A stretch of 51,435 nt of DNA from Marinoscillum sp. (GTDB lineage Bacteria; Bacteroidota; Bacteroidia; Cytophagales; Cyclobacteriaceae), in contig JAMWZA010000020.1 in assembly GCA_024305105.1 (NCBI GenBank), positions 1 to 51,435 on the forward strand, written 5' to 3'. A model generated the notes under the pieces. It made no database searches. It worked only from the letters and a program-made list of their open reading frames with translations, and was not told the origin of the DNA. This document shows positions 41,743 to 50,325 of this stretch, piece after piece. The translations under genes were made by a program, and so were the position numbers. The first letter of the stretch is position 1. Each line of letters opens with the position of its first letter.

Positions 41743-42583
41743 CACCCTTGAAGATTTCATGAATTCGTTCTTTGCTGTTAATAGCGGTATTGAACAGCGT
41801 CTCCAGGTTCATATTGGTTTCAGAATGGTCGTCATTAATCGAGACAATGGTGTAGCTACCAAACCCACCCTCAGCATATACCATATCTGGGCTCTCTACT
41901 AAACTAGCAGATTTGGTGACCTTTAGTTTTTTAGTGATGGACTCAGATCCTTCATTGAATATGATTTCACCTTCGTCCAGAATGATGATCGGATCAATCA
42001 AGCCTTCCATATCTCGTACCTGATGTGTTGAAATAATAAATGTTCGGTCATTATCCATGGCCCTTGCTACCACTTTTCTAAATTGGCTTTTAGATGGAAT
42101 ATCCAGACCATTGGTAGGTTCGTCCAGGATGACGAGTTGGCTGTTGGTAGCCAGACCAAATGACAGCAAGAATTTCTTCTTCTGACCATAAGATAGAGAG
42201 TTTAGCTCAGCAGAACGATCTAACTTAAATTCCTCAATAAAGGACTGGAACAGCTCCTCACTAAATTTGGGGTAGAAACAAGCATAAAACTGAACATACC
42301 GTTTGATGCTCATGCTGGGTAACTCAAACTCCTCAGTGAGCAAAAAGACATCCTGCAAAAAAGACGGGCTGCGATCAATCGGACGATGCCCCATCACTGA
42401 AACATCGCCAGATTCTGGAAACAACAAACCAGAAATAATTTTTAGTAAAGTGGACTTCCCAGCTCCGTTTTTACCTAAAAGACCGTAAATGTTGCCAGTC
42501 TCCAGTTTTAACTTAAGCTGATCAAAAAGTGGCTTTTTGGAGCCGTAAGAATACAATAAGTCGCTAATTTCAATTAATTTCAT
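41735..42583 (-). CDS. ABC transporter ATP-binding protein
   Basis: 282 residues. Walker A is GLLGKNGAGKSTLLKI, the signature motif is LSYGQKKKFLLSFGLA, and Walker B is LVILDEPTNGLD, with the H-loop in TFIISTHQVRDMEGL. A ~70-residue C-terminal extension follows. It is the first gene of a four-gene coupled operon: ATPase, permease, GntR regulator and DUF2807 protein. An operator-like palindrome lies 12 bases before the ATG. Confidence 0.96.
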   Translation of the reverse strand: MKLIEISDLLYSYGSKKPLFDQLKLKLETGNIYGLLGKNGAGKSTLLKIISGLLFPESGDVSVMGHRPIDRSPSFLQDVFLLTEEFELPSMSIKRYVQFYACFYPKFSEELFQSFIEEFKLDRSAELNSLSYGQKKKFLLSFGLATNSQLVILDEPTNGLDIPSKSQFRKVVARAMDNDRTFIISTHQVRDMEGLIDPIIILDEGEIIFNEGSESITKKLKVTKSASLVESPDMVYAEGGFGSYTIVSINDDHSETNMNLETLFNTAINSKERIHEIFKGDE

Positions 42584-42594
42584 ACTGAATCATA

Positions 42595-42616
42595 GTGTAC
42601 TATGTAACTAATACAC
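42595..42616 (-). promoter_or_regulatory. Palindromic operator of the GntR/ABC operon
   Basis: GTGTACTATGTAACTAATACAC at 42595-42616 has inverted ends (GTGTA with TACAC and TA steps in phase: GTGTAnTA...TAnTACAC). This fits the extended palindromes bound by YtrA-type GntR repressors. It ends 12 bases from the ATPase start, so binding would block transcription or initiation. Confidence 0.7.
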
Positions 42617-42671
42617 CACAACAGTACAAAATGTTGCACTGATATCAAAAAATAATTTTCATGACATTGGA

Positions 42672-42794
42672 CTAGATAAAGCCATTGATTAGAGAAACAA
42701 TCACTTTTATACCCAGATAAACAGACCCACTAGCCAAACCTACAATCACCAATACGGTAAGCCAATCCATAAATGTTACTTTGTTCGTTAACAT
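42672..42794 (-). CDS. 40-residue single-span membrane protein
   Basis: The frame starts MLTNKVTFMDWLTVLVIVGL and ends KVIVSLINGFI, with one or two short hydrophobic stretches. A strong ribosome site AAAGGAGGG lies 6 bases before the ATG, rare in this window, which makes the small gene credible. It lies 56 bases upstream of the GntR-type operator, on the same strand as the ABC operon. I recognise no family. Confidence 0.65.
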   Translation of the reverse strand: MLTNKVTFMDWLTVLVIVGLASGSVYLGIKVIVSLINGFI

Positions 42795-43028
42795 GATACC
42801 CTCCTTTTCTTTAATGGAAAGTAAATAAGAAATTTAACTAGCTGGTATTAGAAATATCAGCTCAATAATTGATACTAATCATCTCTTAATGGTGAACATG
42901 TAAAATAAGAGTAGGGTGAGAAGGCAATCCATGTCAGCAGCTTTCTCGTTCCAGGTTCTTCAGCCAGGATTGGATTTGATCGTTCGATTCATCCATTGAA
43001 TACTTCGGTTAGGTGATCAGCTTAATTT

Positions 43029-43294
43029 AGGGCCTGCTGAAAAACGCTTCTGGTAACCTAACTGCATGACTTTCATGGTGATGATGTATTTAAAAGTGTA
43101 ATGTTTTTCAGCAAGTGCAAGGGTTTTAGCAGGTATTCCCATTTTTCCATGCGCCTGAAAATATCGGTGAACGATATTTTCAAACTAGCCTGGAGCATAC
43201 CATCTACTTCGTTAGCTTCAGATCGCAATATTAATATATAGCTTCTCTTTGCCGCCTCGTAGCTGGCACACTCCAGACTTTTTCAGCAGGCCCT
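43029..43294. mobile_element. 266-bp MITE-like element with 16-bp inverted ends and 5-bp target duplication
   Basis: AGGGCCTGCTGAAAAA (43029-43044) and TTTTTCAGCAGGCCCT (43279-43294) are perfect inverted ends. They are flanked by AATTT at 43024-43028 and 43295-43299, a 5-bp target-site duplication. No transposase frame is inside. An inner GAAAATATCG/CGATATTTTC hairpin is present. The right-hand AATTT contains part of the stop codon of the neighbouring gene, which is kept intact. Confidence 0.85.
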
Positions 43295-43297
43295 AAT

Positions 43298-44884
43298 TTA
43301 TTCATTTTCTGTGGAAATATTTACCTCATAGTCAGTTGACCCATAAAATGGTTGCCCTTCTGTAGTCAACCCATTTACATAAACGTGCATCGTACCCACA
43401 TCATCGGAATTGTAGTAAGTGATGATCGCTTCACCATTGCTATCTAATGTGACATTTGAAACCCAGTGAACACAAGCACGAAAATTAGGAATGTTTGAAT
43501 CCTCTCCATCCAGGTAATTGTTGACGCTGAAGATTCGGGGCTTGTTCAACCCCATGAACACCATATCCGAATTCTCAGGTGGCTGAGATTCATTAAGTCT
43601 GGTGTTAACAATAACAATCCCATTCTTACCTAGAAGTCCAAATTTCACCAACTTACGGTAATTGCTCACAACTTTGAGCCCAATGATATCATCCTGATTA
43701 AGGCTCAGAAAATAGTCAGTATCCAGTGTTACTTTTCCATCGATCACGTAAAGGGGGTCAGCCGTAGCAGCATATGGTTTGAGGTATAAGACTCTTATTG
43801 CTTCTTGATCACCGATAACACCATAGTAGATTGGTTCCACGGTTGTTTTGATAAATTCACCTAACGATTTAAACAAGAGATAATCCCGTGGATTGGTTTT
43901 GTAATCAGCCTCTAAAAAGTCCAAGCGAGTTCCTTGCTGCACAGTGAAATTCAATGAATCCCTCGTTCCATAATAGCCATAGGACTTATCCATTAACTGT
44001 TTCTTATTCATAAAACGCTCATACATTTCCACTTGAAGTTGACTGGAACGCGAAGCTGATTCTGGGGTGGCTGGAGTTGCCTTTTCCCATTCTACCTGAA
44101 TGTCTTTCACAATCTGCCCCTCAGGAGTTTCAGCAATCAGGAACAATTCGTCTTTATCGTAGTAATCCAATATTTCAGCCTTGATCATACCCTCTTCTCT
44201 AACATAAGTCAAATAGCGGAGCCTTGAATTTTGAAAATACAGCATCACCATGGAGCTATCTGGGAGCACCTCACGGGTGTATTCGTTCGTTAACCTTCCC
44301 ATTAGTGTCATTCGAAATGGCAGTTTGGCCTTTGCATTGCTAGTTGCCTCAACTGGAGCCGCGTTAATTACCTCAGAGTTCAATACAGAAACGGTCAGAT
44401 TTCCCTGAACTGGCACTCCACTCTTATCAGTTACCTTGATACTTAAAGTCGATTTACCTCTTGTCAACTGCTCGTTGTCTGTTGCTACCACAACGTCAAA
44501 AGAAGAAGTAGATTTAGGTTCATGAGAATGAACGCCTACATTCAAGTATGATTGAATAACTGTTTGGCCAGATGCATCATACACCAACAACGGATAATGA
44601 CCGGTTTTGATCTCTTGAGGTATAACAAACTGATTGGCTCCAATACCACCTGTGACACGGAAATTTATTTGTTTCAAAACCTGACCAGATTCATTCATCA
44701 TACCCATTCTCAATACTCCAGATGGTTCATTAGAATGAGCGAACCTAAGTGTAAAATAAGCAGTATCACCAGCGATATAATAGGGCTGATTAAAGACAAG
44801 TTGAGAAGAGACTCTCTGTCCAATGAGCGTAAAAACAGATAACGTCACTAGCAACCATAAAATGAATTTTAATTTTATTCCCAT
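43298..44884 (-). CDS. Secreted MG2-like protein with TonB-plug-like C-terminal segment
   Basis: 528 residues with a signal peptide ending GQRVSSQ. Residues ~25-120 (YYIAGDTAYFTLRFAHSNEP, GHYPLLVYDASGQTVIQSYL) resemble the MG2 domain of alpha-2-macroglobulin-like proteins, and ~390-450 (PLYVIDGKVTLDTDYFLSLN then DDIIGLKVVSNYR, GKNGIVIVNTRL) is a plug-like domain as in SusC-type receptors. A final beta domain ends VNISTENE. It overlaps the second DUF4249 gene by 10 bases. Its stop lies in the target duplication of the MITE. Likely a periplasmic or surface partner of the receptor. Confidence 0.75.
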   Translation of the reverse strand: MGIKLKFILWLLVTLSVFTLIGQRVSSQLVFNQPYYIAGDTAYFTLRFAHSNEPSGVLRMGMMNESGQVLKQINFRVTGGIGANQFVIPQEIKTGHYPLLVYDASGQTVIQSYLNVGVHSHEPKSTSSFDVVVATDNEQLTRGKSTLSIKVTDKSGVPVQGNLTVSVLNSEVINAAPVEATSNAKAKLPFRMTLMGRLTNEYTREVLPDSSMVMLYFQNSRLRYLTYVREEGMIKAEILDYYDKDELFLIAETPEGQIVKDIQVEWEKATPATPESASRSSQLQVEMYERFMNKKQLMDKSYGYYGTRDSLNFTVQQGTRLDFLEADYKTNPRDYLLFKSLGEFIKTTVEPIYYGVIGDQEAIRVLYLKPYAATADPLYVIDGKVTLDTDYFLSLNQDDIIGLKVVSNYRKLVKFGLLGKNGIVIVNTRLNESQPPENSDMVFMGLNKPRIFSVNNYLDGEDSNIPNFRACVHWVSNVTLDSNGEAIITYYNSDDVGTMHVYVNGLTTEGQPFYGSTDYEVNISTENE

Positions 44885-46044
44885 AATTCAGGCATTTCGT
44901 AGGTTGCGTTAGATGTTATTTCTGCACATGGCAATGTTAAAAATGTCTCTTCAGGAATTTTATAAGGAACGTTGGCACTGTCTACAAACAACACAGCCGT
45001 ATTAATGGAAGTAGCATAGAATATTCCGATGACGGCATCACTCTTGTTTTCAGCCCGTACATTTCCTCTCAGCTCTCCTGTGGCTGGCTGGAATATACTC
45101 TGAGTATTCTCCTTTTGTGAACGGATCAAATCGAAGAAGTCAAATGCTGCCCTGTTTAGACTCATTTGTTCTACCTGTAGCATCACTTTCTGCTGAAAGA
45201 CTGTTGCCGTAATCGGCACCTGACCTACAAATACATTGTAAAATTCGCCATCCCGAACCAATTCGTCATTGGATAAAGTGGGAGCTGGCTCAGAAATCTT
45301 TCCCCAACATTCACAGCATGTACAGTCACCTATTCGTTCTAGCTTGCCCCCACTTCCAGGCGGTCCTTCTACTACAATGTAACCAGAACAGGGCCATGGA
45401 TCCTTAAATGGGGTATATGGAGGCTCATCGCGCATATAGAGCGACGGATAAGTGTCCACACCATAAAAAGCGGAATACCTCCACCTGATATAAGCGTCTT
45501 TTAAGGGTCCTGATTTACTGTCCACCAGCACGTTAAAGGCACTAGCATCTGTCTCTCCAAAGTCCGTCAATCTGGTTTTTCGTTCGAGTTCAAGGTGAAC
45601 CTCCGATATCTGACCTACTGCCCGAAGTTTGTCAGGTAGCGATTCATAAACGCTACCCTCCATAGTACTGAATTTGATATGGTAATCACTGCCGATGGCA
45701 CCCGTCACCTGGCCTTTGTCGATTTGATAGTTTCCAGGTAGTGTTTCATTAAAACGTGCCACTATTTCATCGTTTTCATAAAGATCGATGATAGCTTCAG
45801 TTACCGGAGATGAGACAAGCGTATCAGACTCAATATTTGTTGCTCGAGATAACTTGACCGTATGTGGCCCATCACTACTGCTTACATATCCTTCAACCAC
45901 CAAAAGGCTACCGGCTGGAGGCACTTCGAAAGAAACCGGCTCTACACAGCCAATTATCCCAAACAGAAGGAATGTCGCTTTACATTTCTTAATGAAATGC
46001 GTTATCCGGGAGTTTGATGATGAGACTGATCTGACTACTCCCAT
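44875..46044 (-). CDS. DUF4249 lipoprotein with CxCCxC cluster (copy 2)
   Basis: 389 residues. The lipobox is FGIIGC (Cys ~33) after a rather long 18-residue basic N-region. The mature start, EPVSFEVPPAGSLLVVEGYV, and the end VPYKIPEETFLTLPCAEIT then ATYEMPELWE mirror the preceding gene along the whole length. The cluster GDCTCCECWGKI, with upstream PWPCSGYI and downstream LPCAE, makes a set of conserved cysteines that could bind a metal or form disulfides. Its start overlaps the end of copy 1 by 10 bases. Confidence 0.88.
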   Translation of the reverse strand: MGVVRSVSSSNSRITHFIKKCKATFLLFGIIGCVEPVSFEVPPAGSLLVVEGYVSSSDGPHTVKLSRATNIESDTLVSSPVTEAIIDLYENDEIVARFNETLPGNYQIDKGQVTGAIGSDYHIKFSTMEGSVYESLPDKLRAVGQISEVHLELERKTRLTDFGETDASAFNVLVDSKSGPLKDAYIRWRYSAFYGVDTYPSLYMRDEPPYTPFKDPWPCSGYIVVEGPPGSGGKLERIGDCTCCECWGKISEPAPTLSNDELVRDGEFYNVFVGQVPITATVFQQKVMLQVEQMSLNRAAFDFFDLIRSQKENTQSIFQPATGELRGNVRAENKSDAVIGIFYATSINTAVLFVDSANVPYKIPEETFLTLPCAEITSNATYEMPELWE

Positions 46045-47165
46045 AACTCAGGTTCATCATAAGTTGCGTCGGGATAGCTCTCGGCACAAGGGAGCGTTAA
46101 AATAGTTCTTTGGGGTAACGGATAAGGCACTTCTGTGCTGTTGATCATCATCACAGAAGTCATAATGGATGTAGCATAAAACACACCGACCACACGGTCA
46201 TCTACATTATCCGCTTCGATGTTTCCTGTTATCTCACCAGATGCTGGCTGAAAGATGCTTTGAGCATTTTCCTTCTGAGAACGGAGCAGGTTGAAAAAAT
46301 CGAAAGCTGCTCGTGAAACGCTCATCTGATCTACTCGTATTTGTGCTTTCTTATAAAAAATAGCGGATGTAATTGGCACTTGACCTACCAATACATTGGC
46401 GTAGTTGCCGTTCACAATATACTCACCAGTAGATAATGTTGGGGCGGATTCGTAGATCCTGGCCCAACACTCACAACATTCACATTCTCCGACTTGAACC
46501 AACAATCCTCCACTAAAAACCGGCCCTTCTTCTATGATAAATCCAGAACATGGAAATGGTGCTGGTAATGGATCATATGGAGGATTATAAACAATGTGAT
46601 TCATTGGGAAAGTCTCGGCTTCATAAATCACCTGAAACTTCCATCGGGTGAATACTTCTGTTCGTTTAGTCCCTATATTTCCATCAACAAGGACTTTTAG
46701 TACGCTGGCATCTGTTTCACTGGTTGGCGTAAGCACAGTGCGAGATTCAAACTCCGTATGAATCTGCTCAATGGTTCCAACACCATTTAGCTGGTCAGGT
46801 ACAGATTTATACGTTTTCCCATTGTCCGTTTGTAATTCAATGTTGTAAAATCGGCCTTCCACACCTGAAATGGTTCCTTCAGGAATCTCGTATTTACCAG
46901 GAGCCACTTCTACATACTGAGCTACACTCTCCCCATCTTCAAGCAAAAATACTCGTGCTCCGATAGCAGGATTCTCAGTTATTGAGTCTGCTTCTATACT
47001 ACTGGCATAGGACAAACTTAATTTGTGTGGACCCTCAGAATCAGCGATATAACCTTCTACCACTAAAAGACTTTCTGCAGGTGGTATTTCAAAAGATATG
47101 GGCTCTACGCATCCACCGAGGATCAACCAAAATATGAACATAAGTTGTGGCCTAATTCTGGTCAT
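46035..47165 (-). CDS. DUF4249 lipoprotein with CxCCxC cluster (copy 1)
   Basis: 376 residues. The lipobox is ILGGC (Cys ~19). The mature start, EPISFEIPPAESLLVVEGYI, the cluster GECECCECWARI, PFPCSGFI, and SRAAFDFFNLLRSQKENAQS are matched in copy 2. It overlaps the upstream receptor stop in an ATGA and ends at copy 2 with the same arrangement (stop of L-W-E read through the next ATG) that copy 2 has with the next gene. Duplication of the whole gene including its junction is therefore likely. Confidence 0.9.
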   Translation of the reverse strand: MTRIRPQLMFIFWLILGGCVEPISFEIPPAESLLVVEGYIADSEGPHKLSLSYASSIEADSITENPAIGARVFLLEDGESVAQYVEVAPGKYEIPEGTISGVEGRFYNIELQTDNGKTYKSVPDQLNGVGTIEQIHTEFESRTVLTPTSETDASVLKVLVDGNIGTKRTEVFTRWKFQVIYEAETFPMNHIVYNPPYDPLPAPFPCSGFIIEEGPVFSGGLLVQVGECECCECWARIYESAPTLSTGEYIVNGNYANVLVGQVPITSAIFYKKAQIRVDQMSVSRAAFDFFNLLRSQKENAQSIFQPASGEITGNIEADNVDDRVVGVFYATSIMTSVMMINSTEVPYPLPQRTILTLPCAESYPDATYDEPELWE

Positions 47166-49864
47166 TTGATTTTTAAATTATAGCTCACTGATGGAAAAGC
47201 TGTTCCTATGATAGAGAGTTGATACGGTTGCAGAACTCCCTCATCGTTTTGTTGAAAGAATATGGTGTAAGGGTTTCTACGCGCATACACATTATAGACG
47301 GAAAACACCCATGTACCCTGCCATTTACGGCTCCTTTTATTATTTCCTTCTATGACAAATGCCAGGTCCAGACGATGATAGTCTGGTATGCGGTATTGAT
47401 TACGCTTTGAAAAATAGGCAATGGATTGATTCTCGATTTGAATAGCCGATAGAGGAATAGTGATTGGACGGCCGGTATGATAGGTAAAGTTACCCGTGAA
47501 TGAATAACGTCTGCTGATCATCCACCTCCAGTTTAAATTGGCAATATGAGGCTGATCGAAGTTAGAAGGATAATTCTCGCCATCATTGATAGTTTCACTA
47601 TTGAAGTTGCCATCAATTTTTCTAAATGACCTGGAGTAAGTATAATTGGCATCTCCACTCAATCTCCCAACATTTTTACTTAAAGTCAACTCAACTCCAT
47701 AGGCGTTCCCATTACCTTGGAGCAAGTCAGTTTCCAGATGCTCATTGAGCAAAAGCTCTGCGCCATCTTTGAAATCGAGAAGGTTGTTGATGTTTTTATA
47801 AAACACTTCCGTAGAAGCGCTATAGGTTCCTTTCTCACTATCCCAGGCAAACCCCACAGATAACTGATCGGCACGCTGCGGTTTAAAATACTTGCCACTA
47901 GGCTGCCAGATATCTACAGGAGTTACGGCTGTACTGTTACTAATAAGGTGCAGGTACTGGAACACCGTGTTGTATCCAACCTTAAAAGAGGACTGATCCG
48001 TTAATTTATAAATCAATGACGCTCTAGGCTCTAACCCGGCATAAAATTTAGTCGGTTGCCAGGCACTGAAGGATATCGTATCAGTGATAGAAAACTGCTC
48101 GCGTGGTTGATCAGGTGCATATTCGTAGGAAGTAGCTGTTCCAAAGGTGCTAAACATTGGAAGTCTAATACCATACTCTAAAGTAAGCCGATCAGAGTAA
48201 GTCCAGGTATCAGAAATGTAAAACGCATTCTCAGCCGAAACTTGTTTATCCATAGCAAATTCGTTTACGTTGCTCTCTTCACTATTAGGCGTCAATCGAC
48301 CCGGCTGTATATGATACAGATGTAAGTCCCAGCCAAAACTGTACTGATGCGCCCCTTTATCCAGTACAAAATTAGATTTAAACGCACTTGTCAAAAGATT
48401 AAATGAAAGATTAGAGGCTGTGCGAGGATCATCATTTGACATATCATAGCCGTACGAACTACTTCCTAAAACAAATTCTCCAGAAAATGAGGGAGTGAAC
48501 TGACGATTGTATTTTCCAGAAAGCTGATAGTTGTGCCAGCTATAAGTGGTATCCCCCACTAGTCTAAATCCATCATTACTTGCATAGGCAGTGATGGACA
48601 GTTTGGAATCTTCATTAAACAGATGCGAAACTTTCGTACTGGCATCAAAGAAGTTCACCGAACTATTTCTTAAATCAGCATAGTTGGTTCTGATGCTCTG
48701 GATGAGCCAATCGGAATAGGTAGACCTAAAGCTTGTATTCAAGGTTGTTTTGCCTTTTTTAATGGGGCCATTAATATTAAAATTACTGGTGATCAGTCCT
48801 ACTCCTGCTTTAAAGTGCCATTCATCCAGGTCACCATCTTTAGACCGGATATTCATTACCGAGGATATACGCCCTCCAAACTTTGCCGGAATTCCTCCGC
48901 GGTAAAAATTAACGTCTTGAATACCGTCTGCATTGAATGCTGAAAAGAATCCGAAAACGTGAGCACTATTAAAAATTGGGATGCCATCATATAAAATCAG
49001 ATTTTGATCCACGCTACCACCCCGCACATTGAAACCAGAAGCGGCTTCACCCACTGTGGTTACTCCTGGTAAGCGTTGTATTGACTTAACCAAATCTGGT
49101 TCACCTAAGAAGGTAGGCGTTTTCTTTATGTTAGATACTGAAACAGTAGCTACACCAATTCGGGTCTTGGATTGTTCTCGATCACTTTTGTCCTGAATCA
49201 CTACTTCGTTAAGCAAGATCGATTTCTTTTCCATCGATACGTTAATAGTTGCGTTTTGATAGACATCCAGGTTTACAATAGTATTCTCATATTCGACAAA
49301 TCGAAACGTCAAGACATTTGGACCGGGGCTGATCGTGATGGTGAAATATCCAGCTTCATCAGATGTGTAGGAGGAAGACTCATCCCCCACTTGTATAGAT
49401 GCAAAAGAGATGGGCTCTTCAGACTTTAAATCAACTACTCGACCTGAAACAGTCACTTGGGAAGTAGCTGCATCACCTGCCACCCCAAATTGATAAGTCT
49501 CTATTTTCTCTTCCCGTCGAAGCGCTTCCTTCACCAATTTCTCTCTGACTATGGCCTTAGTTGGGTCTTTAACTAAAACCACCGTTTCGTCATCCATTAA
49601 GAAATAACTGAAGTCACTAGACTTAAAACATCGACTTAAAAGATCACCTAAAGTTTCTTCAGCTCGCACTTGTACCGAGATGGGACTGACCCATTTCTCC
49701 AAATAAAATACTCTGGTAGAATCAGTATTGAAGGTTTGTATAATCCTTGTGAGTGAAACCTTTTCTGCTGACGGTTTCAGATTAATATCCAGTATTGTTT
49801 GAGCGTGTAATCTTGTGGTGAAAAACAACAGACAGAATAAAGCAGCTAGTCGTAGGGAACGCAT
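47162..49864 (-). CDS. TonB-dependent receptor with STN and carboxypeptidase-like domains
   Basis: 900 residues. Signal peptide ending RLHAQ, an STN domain at ~35-110 (ILDINLKPSAEKVSLTRIIQ, VQVRAEETLGDLLSRCFKSS), a carboxypeptidase-like domain at ~130-215 (VSGRVVDLKSEEPISFASIQ), a plug at ~235-350 (IQRLPGVTTVGEAASGFNVRG, FYRGGIPAKFGGRISSVMNIR), then the barrel to TAFPSVSYNLKIK. STN domains often contact anti-sigma factors, but none is adjacent. It is the first of four overlapping genes with two DUF4249 proteins and the MG2-like protein. Confidence 0.96.
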   Translation of the reverse strand: MRSLRLAALFCLLFFTTRLHAQTILDINLKPSAEKVSLTRIIQTFNTDSTRVFYLEKWVSPISVQVRAEETLGDLLSRCFKSSDFSYFLMDDETVVLVKDPTKAIVREKLVKEALRREEKIETYQFGVAGDAATSQVTVSGRVVDLKSEEPISFASIQVGDESSSYTSDEAGYFTITISPGPNVLTFRFVEYENTIVNLDVYQNATINVSMEKKSILLNEVVIQDKSDREQSKTRIGVATVSVSNIKKTPTFLGEPDLVKSIQRLPGVTTVGEAASGFNVRGGSVDQNLILYDGIPIFNSAHVFGFFSAFNADGIQDVNFYRGGIPAKFGGRISSVMNIRSKDGDLDEWHFKAGVGLITSNFNINGPIKKGKTTLNTSFRSTYSDWLIQSIRTNYADLRNSSVNFFDASTKVSHLFNEDSKLSITAYASNDGFRLVGDTTYSWHNYQLSGKYNRQFTPSFSGEFVLGSSSYGYDMSNDDPRTASNLSFNLLTSAFKSNFVLDKGAHQYSFGWDLHLYHIQPGRLTPNSEESNVNEFAMDKQVSAENAFYISDTWTYSDRLTLEYGIRLPMFSTFGTATSYEYAPDQPREQFSITDTISFSAWQPTKFYAGLEPRASLIYKLTDQSSFKVGYNTVFQYLHLISNSTAVTPVDIWQPSGKYFKPQRADQLSVGFAWDSEKGTYSASTEVFYKNINNLLDFKDGAELLLNEHLETDLLQGNGNAYGVELTLSKNVGRLSGDANYTYSRSFRKIDGNFNSETINDGENYPSNFDQPHIANLNWRWMISRRYSFTGNFTYHTGRPITIPLSAIQIENQSIAYFSKRNQYRIPDYHRLDLAFVIEGNNKRSRKWQGTWVFSVYNVYARRNPYTIFFQQNDEGVLQPYQLSIIGTAFPSVSYNLKIK

Positions 49865-49879
49865 AGCTGTAAACTAATT

Positions 49880-49898
49880 AAAAAAGCCTGCAAGGCTT
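49880..49898 (-). terminator. Terminator after the response regulator gene
   Basis: On the minus strand AAGCCT pairs with AGGCTT around TGC, followed by six T bases (complement of 49880-49885). It ends the two-component operon 21 bases beyond its stop. Confidence 0.85.
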
Positions 49899-49919
49899 AT
49901 CCATTCGACAAAAAAGGAA

Positions 49920-50312
49920 TTAATTCGGTCGCAATCGATTAGTTGCATCCAAAATCACTTTTTCTATTTCCTGAGCGTCAAATGGTTTGGTGAAATAGCT
50001 TTCAATAATATTATCAGAGATGGCTTGATCAATTTCATCGTTGTGACCGTATCCTGTAAGTATGTAATAGAAGATATTTTCATACTTGGCTCGTGCTTTT
50101 TTGATGAACTCAACACCGTTCATCACTGGCATACGCATGTCACTGATAACCACAATGATATCCTTATGGTGAAGATCTAATTCTTTCAAGGCATCTTCAG
50201 GAGATAGGGTTGTTATCACTTCAAACTTTCGATTAAAGTTAGCCTTGAAGACAAAAAGGTTATCCTTTTCATCATCAACATATAGGACGGTTATTTCTGG
50301 ATGCTGGACCAT
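49920..50312 (-). CDS. Single-domain response regulator
   Basis: 130 residues, one receiver domain: VLYVDDEKDNLFVFKANF (acidic pair), VISDMRMPVMNGVEF with the phospho-acceptor Asp, YYILTGYGHND (Thr switch) and YFTKPFDAQEI (Lys). No output domain follows. It lies 13 bases after the histidine kinase gene, so it probably relays phosphate within one system. Confidence 0.95.
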   Translation of the reverse strand: MVQHPEITVLYVDDEKDNLFVFKANFNRKFEVITTLSPEDALKELDLHHKDIIVVISDMRMPVMNGVEFIKKARAKYENIFYYILTGYGHNDEIDQAISDNIIESYFTKPFDAQEIEKVILDATNRLRPN

Positions 50313-50325
50313 TGTTAACTTAAAA

